Source: CAZELM01 sp964512995 (GTDB lineage Bacteria; CSSED10-310). From it: a stretch of 8,015 nucleotides of DNA. The stretch spans positions 1 through 8,015 of the forward strand of contig CAZELM010000082.1 in assembly GCA_964512995.1 (NCBI GenBank). The letters are read 5' to 3'. Numbering within the stretch: position 1 is the stretch's first letter; each line of letters opens with the position of its first letter. Positions 5,552 through 8,015 of this stretch are shown here, piece after piece. Position numbers and translations under genes: made by a program. Below the pieces are notes generated by a model that was not told where the DNA came from, ran no database searches, and saw only the letters and a program-made list of their open reading frames with translations.

Positions 5552-7876
5552 GATACGCCACGTCAGACATTCGATCAACTGGATGCATCGATCAATGGTG
5601 GTGACGGCTATAAATTCTACAATAACGAAAACGCCACACTGGCCTGGGGTGAAAGTTATATCATGATGAGTTATGCCATCATGTATGAAGGCACGAGAGA
5701 CCGGTACTATCTGGATAAGCTGGCAGATCATGCGGATCATGTGATGGTGATGCGGGATGACTTCCGGGGAGTCACGGATTATCGGGGAGTCAGCATGGCG
5801 GCCTGGCGGAACCGCCATTATCAGCCGAATCAGGAGCCCTATTGCTATGTTGTTCACAGCGGAATGATCACTTTTCCGATCGCCCGGTTTGTGGAGTTTG
5901 TTTACATGGACACGTCAATCTGGGAACTGACCACCTACGACGGCTCTACATACAAGGAAAAAGCCGACTGGTTTCTGGCTCGGGTTGAAGAAACCGTCGC
6001 ATCGCATGCCGATCAGTGGGCGGATGGACCGTCCAGTACCGAAGGATACTATTTTTTCAGAACTGACGCTGTTTTTCTTGCCTATCCCGGCCGGGATCTG
6101 CCGCTCAATCAACAAAATGCCATGGGCCGGACTCTGATCTGTTTAAGCCGGGTATCTCCCAATGGCGATTACTATGACAAAGCATCTCGGCTGGCGCAGT
6201 ATTTCAAAAACAATCTGACAACGGACGCATCCGGAGCCTATGTATGGAACTACTGGGGAGGCGCTTATACATCTCCCGGGGAAGATGTCTCCCACGCCGC
6301 CATCAATGTGGATTTTGCGATTCAATGTTATTTGAGGGGAGTGGTATTCGATCGATCCGATATGACGGCATTTATCAAAACATTCACGTCCAATGTCAAT
6401 CAGGACGTGAACAACAGTGTTGGAAATGTCGGTGGCGGCACGTTGAATACCTACCGGGAGCAATTGGGACGATGGGGTGGGCTGGCTCGATTCGATCCGG
6501 CCGTATATGCATATCTCAGAAATAACTATGACCGGCAACCCGTATCCGGAGCCGGGCGGTTTGTCGGATTCGCCAACATGGTTCTGTGGGAGCTGCCGGA
6601 ATTACCCTTTGACTTCTATTCGTTGTCCGAATGGAGCGATCAGGGCACCTATATGCAAGGTATCTCCAGCTCCCCGAACTTCCAGTACCACGCGGCAGAC
6701 CGAAATGAACCGGGAGTGATGCGGCTGGCTTACTCCACGGACCAGATTGTCAGCCTCCAGCAGTATGGCCCCGGACCCTCACCGGTGTACCGCGATGTAG
6801 TCAAGCTGGCAGATACCAACACCGTTCAGGATTATTGCTATTTCACATACAATCCAGCCTATTATTATTCCTATTCATCCGCTGACGTTTTATATCAATT
6901 GTATAACGGGAACGGCACTCGGATATACCGGGCTGGTTCCAGTATCGGAACACCCCTCCCGACTGTCACACCTGCTCCATCACCGACACCGATCCCATCC
7001 AGGTACAATGTGCTGCGATTTGAAGAATCCGACAGCCGATATCAGGCATTAGCCGGATATCACTATCTGGATGTTCTGCTGAACAATCGGGTGATCTATT
7101 CGGTAGATGTGGGATGGGCTGGCGATGTCGCTCCGGAAATAGCGATCGGGGAAGATGATCTGTGGCCGGGCGACCAGAATGTTCTGGTTTTCCGTCTTCG
7201 GGAGAATCACGGCGTATCGAATTATTCCATCACGGTGACGATACGAAACATCGTCCTGATGCGGGATGGGCTGGAAGTTCCGTTGCCGCAATGGGTATAT
7301 TCGGAAACCAACCCGGTGTTCTCAACCAGCGGTCCTGTCGAACTGACGGTTCCATCGAGCACGCCCACTGGAACCGGCGATTTCTGTCAGTATGGATCGA
7401 TCGCCTGGGTTCCGACACCAACTCCGACTCCCACACCGACGATGACGTCAACGAATACGGCGACACCGACGATGACGCCGACACCCACCATGACCAACAC
7501 AGCAACGCAGACTCCCACCCGAACACCCACTTCAACCCCCACACCAACCGATACACCCACTCCCACGGTAACGCCCACATGGACACCAACGGAGACGCCG
7601 ACGCCAACGGATACACCCACCAATCTTCCCACGAACACGCCGGATACAACACCGACGCCCGTTTGTGCTCATACGGGTGATGTGGATGGCAGTGGCTCGG
7701 TTTCTTCGGGAGATGCACAGGCGGCGTTTTACATTGCGATCGGATCCTATCAGCCGACACCTGTGGAGTGGTGCGCGGCGGATTGTAACGGGGATGGCGT
7801 GGTGTCCGCGGGTGATGCGCAGATGATCTTCTATGCCGGATTGGGAATCGGCAGTTGTCAGGAGCCATTGTTTTGA
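5483..7876 (+). CDS. Secreted multidomain protein with helical toroid-like domain, Thr/Pro linkers and dockerin-like C-terminus
   Basis: This exported protein has 797 residues. A Sec signal peptide spans 1-23 (basic NKR, hydrophobic LLGLGCLLCVLW core, likely cleavage after VLS). Residues about 30-378 form a helix-rich domain resembling (alpha/alpha) toroid carbohydrate enzymes such as glycosidases, lyases or epimerases. Candidate conserved spots are WGE 55-57, VVHSGM 123-128 and EDVSHA 267-272. I cannot assign a named family or reaction. A Tyr-rich segment follows (nine Tyr in 451-474), then a short Pro/Thr linker (489-506), a beta-rich, possibly carbohydrate-binding module (about 507-642), an 83-residue Thr/Pro linker (644-726) and two dockerin-like calcium loops (733-744 and 767-778). 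Cys 728, 764, 768 and 792 flank these loops and may form disulfides. No lipobox or C-terminal membrane anchor is visible. The upstream regulator is its only neighbour here; a regulatory link is possible but unproven. Confidence 0.92.
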   Translation: MNKRLLGLGCLLCVLWSSVSVLSDTPRQTFDQLDASINGGDGYKFYNNENATLAWGESYIMMSYAIMYEGTRDRYYLDKLADHADHVMVMRDDFRGVTDYRGVSMAAWRNRHYQPNQEPYCYVVHSGMITFPIARFVEFVYMDTSIWELTTYDGSTYKEKADWFLARVEETVASHADQWADGPSSTEGYYFFRTDAVFLAYPGRDLPLNQQNAMGRTLICLSRVSPNGDYYDKASRLAQYFKNNLTTDASGAYVWNYWGGAYTSPGEDVSHAAINVDFAIQCYLRGVVFDRSDMTAFIKTFTSNVNQDVNNSVGNVGGGTLNTYREQLGRWGGLARFDPAVYAYLRNNYDRQPVSGAGRFVGFANMVLWELPELPFDFYSLSEWSDQGTYMQGISSSPNFQYHAADRNEPGVMRLAYSTDQIVSLQQYGPGPSPVYRDVVKLADTNTVQDYCYFTYNPAYYYSYSSADVLYQLYNGNGTRIYRAGSSIGTPLPTVTPAPSPTPIPSRYNVLRFEESDSRYQALAGYHYLDVLLNNRVIYSVDVGWAGDVAPEIAIGEDDLWPGDQNVLVFRLRENHGVSNYSITVTIRNIVLMRDGLEVPLPQWVYSETNPVFSTSGPVELTVPSSTPTGTGDFCQYGSIAWVPTPTPTPTPTMTSTNTATPTMTPTPTMTNTATQTPTRTPTSTPTPTDTPTPTVTPTWTPTETPTPTDTPTNLPTNTPDTTPTPVCAHTGDVDGSGSVSSGDAQAAFYIAIGSYQPTPVEWCAADCNGDGVVSAGDAQMIFYAGLGIGSCQEPLF
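7412..7660 (+). repeat. Low-complexity Thr/Pro linker repeat
   Basis: This segment encodes 83 residues made of irregular Thr-Pro units (TPTPT, TPTMT, TPTDT). The + strand is dominated by A and C in ACNCCN-type codon pairs, giving strong strand asymmetry. At protein level it is an extended, probably O-glycosylatable spacer between the beta-rich module and the dockerin-like tail. At DNA level it could vary in length by slippage or recombination. It is also the reason long Val/Gly-rich reading frames appear on the opposite strand. Confidence 0.9.
7664..7858 (+). other. Dockerin-like calcium-binding domain coding segment
   Basis: Residues 728-792 hold two loops with dockerin spacing. Loop 1 has Asp733, Asp735, Ser737, Ser741 and Asp744. 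Loop 2 has Asp767, Asn769, Asp771, Ser775 and Asp778. Both loops end in GDAQ followed by a short helix (AAFYIAIG and MIFYAGLG). Loop 2 is canonical; loop 1 has Ser at position 5. Dockerins bind cohesins in cellulosomes, but in many non-cellulosomal bacteria such domains have no known partner. No cohesin is seen in this window. Confidence 0.8.
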
Positions 7877-7903
7877 TGGCACCGGCCAACCTCTTTGGGT
7901 CAA

Positions 7904-7932
7904 TTTTCAATGTGATATGAAACGGGTATATA
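7904..7932 (+). promoter_or_regulatory. Weak promoter candidate for the next gene
   Basis: TTTTCA at 7904-7909 and TATATA at 7927-7932 are separated by 17 bases, each matching four of six sigma-70 positions. It lies in the 139-base gap after the secreted protein gene and points to the gene beyond the right edge. The match is modest. Confidence 0.22.
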
Positions 7933-8002
7933 TCGACTTTCGCTTCTCTGCGGTTAAGTCTCGCCTTCACAGGTGAAATGATCGTGGTGAGATATCAAAA
8001 TT

Positions 8003-8008
8003 AGGAGG
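8003..8008 (+). promoter_or_regulatory. Strong ribosome binding site for a gene starting just outside the window
   Basis: A full AGGAGG stands at 8003-8008, with seven bases left before the window ends. A start codon immediately after the edge would have near-ideal spacing. The TTG at 8011 is only two bases from the site and is too close. The next gene therefore most likely reads rightward from about the first base beyond the window. Confidence 0.6.
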
Positions 8009-8015
8009 TTTTGAA

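Noticed and set aside
7162..7680. 172-residue + strand frame rich in Asp, His, Asn and Thr
   Set aside because: This is the shifted reading of the same linker repeat, with no start signal.
7877..7891. TGGCAC resembling the -24 half of a sigma-54 promoter
   Set aside because: The expected GC of the -12 element is absent: CC follows at the required distance.
7877..7907. Terminator after the secreted protein gene (TGGC/GCCA or CCAA/TTGG stems before TTTT)
   Set aside because: The stems are only four base pairs and the T-run is short and distant. No convincing rho-independent terminator.
7230..7970. 246-residue open frame on the minus strand, and the nested Val/Gly-rich frame at 7387-7638
   Set aside because: It is the complement of the Thr/Pro linker. 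ACNCCN repeats read backward give stop-free Val/Gly codons. The + strand protein is clearly real.

Overview
The window carries two large genes on the + strand, separated by 119 bases. An AT-richer, apparently non-coding leader of about 400 bases precedes the first. A strong ribosome binding site at the extreme right edge announces a third gene just outside. No RNA gene, insertion sequence or CRISPR array is visible. The organism is probably an uncultivated, Gram-negative-type bacterium with moderate GC. This rests on the combination of a Ser/Thr kinase fused to an NtrC-type activator with a secreted protein that has Thr/Pro linkers and a dockerin-like tail. I cannot name the phylum from sequence alone.

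Gene 1 (402-5363) encodes a 1653-residue regulator. In order it contains a eukaryotic-type Ser/Thr kinase, a STAND-like P-loop ATPase, a winged-helix-like segment, a long TPR array, a GAF sensor domain, an NtrC-type AAA+ ATPase and a Fis-type helix-turn-helix. In effect a whole signalling route, from sensing to DNA binding, is fused in one polypeptide. The AAA+ module keeps its ATPase motifs, but the sigma-54-contacting GAFTGA loop reads GVASGV. Action through standard sigma-54 contacts is therefore uncertain.

Gene 2 (5483-7876) encodes a 797-residue exported protein. It has a Sec signal peptide, a helical toroid-like domain of unknown activity, a Tyr-rich segment, a short Pro/Thr linker, a beta-rich module, an 83-residue Thr/Pro linker and a C-terminal pair of dockerin-like calcium-binding repeats. 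It looks like a modular extracellular or surface protein, possibly acting on polysaccharide.

The gap between the genes has a plausible sigma-70 promoter with an extended -10. An inverted repeat overlaps the -35, and a bulged hairpin sits immediately upstream of the ribosome binding site. This suggests gene 2 has its own control rather than simple read-through. A 12-bp perfect palindrome upstream of gene 1 is a candidate operator, possibly for autoregulation. I found no -24/-12 sigma-54 promoter in any of the intergenic stretches. A functional link between the two genes is suggested only by adjacency.
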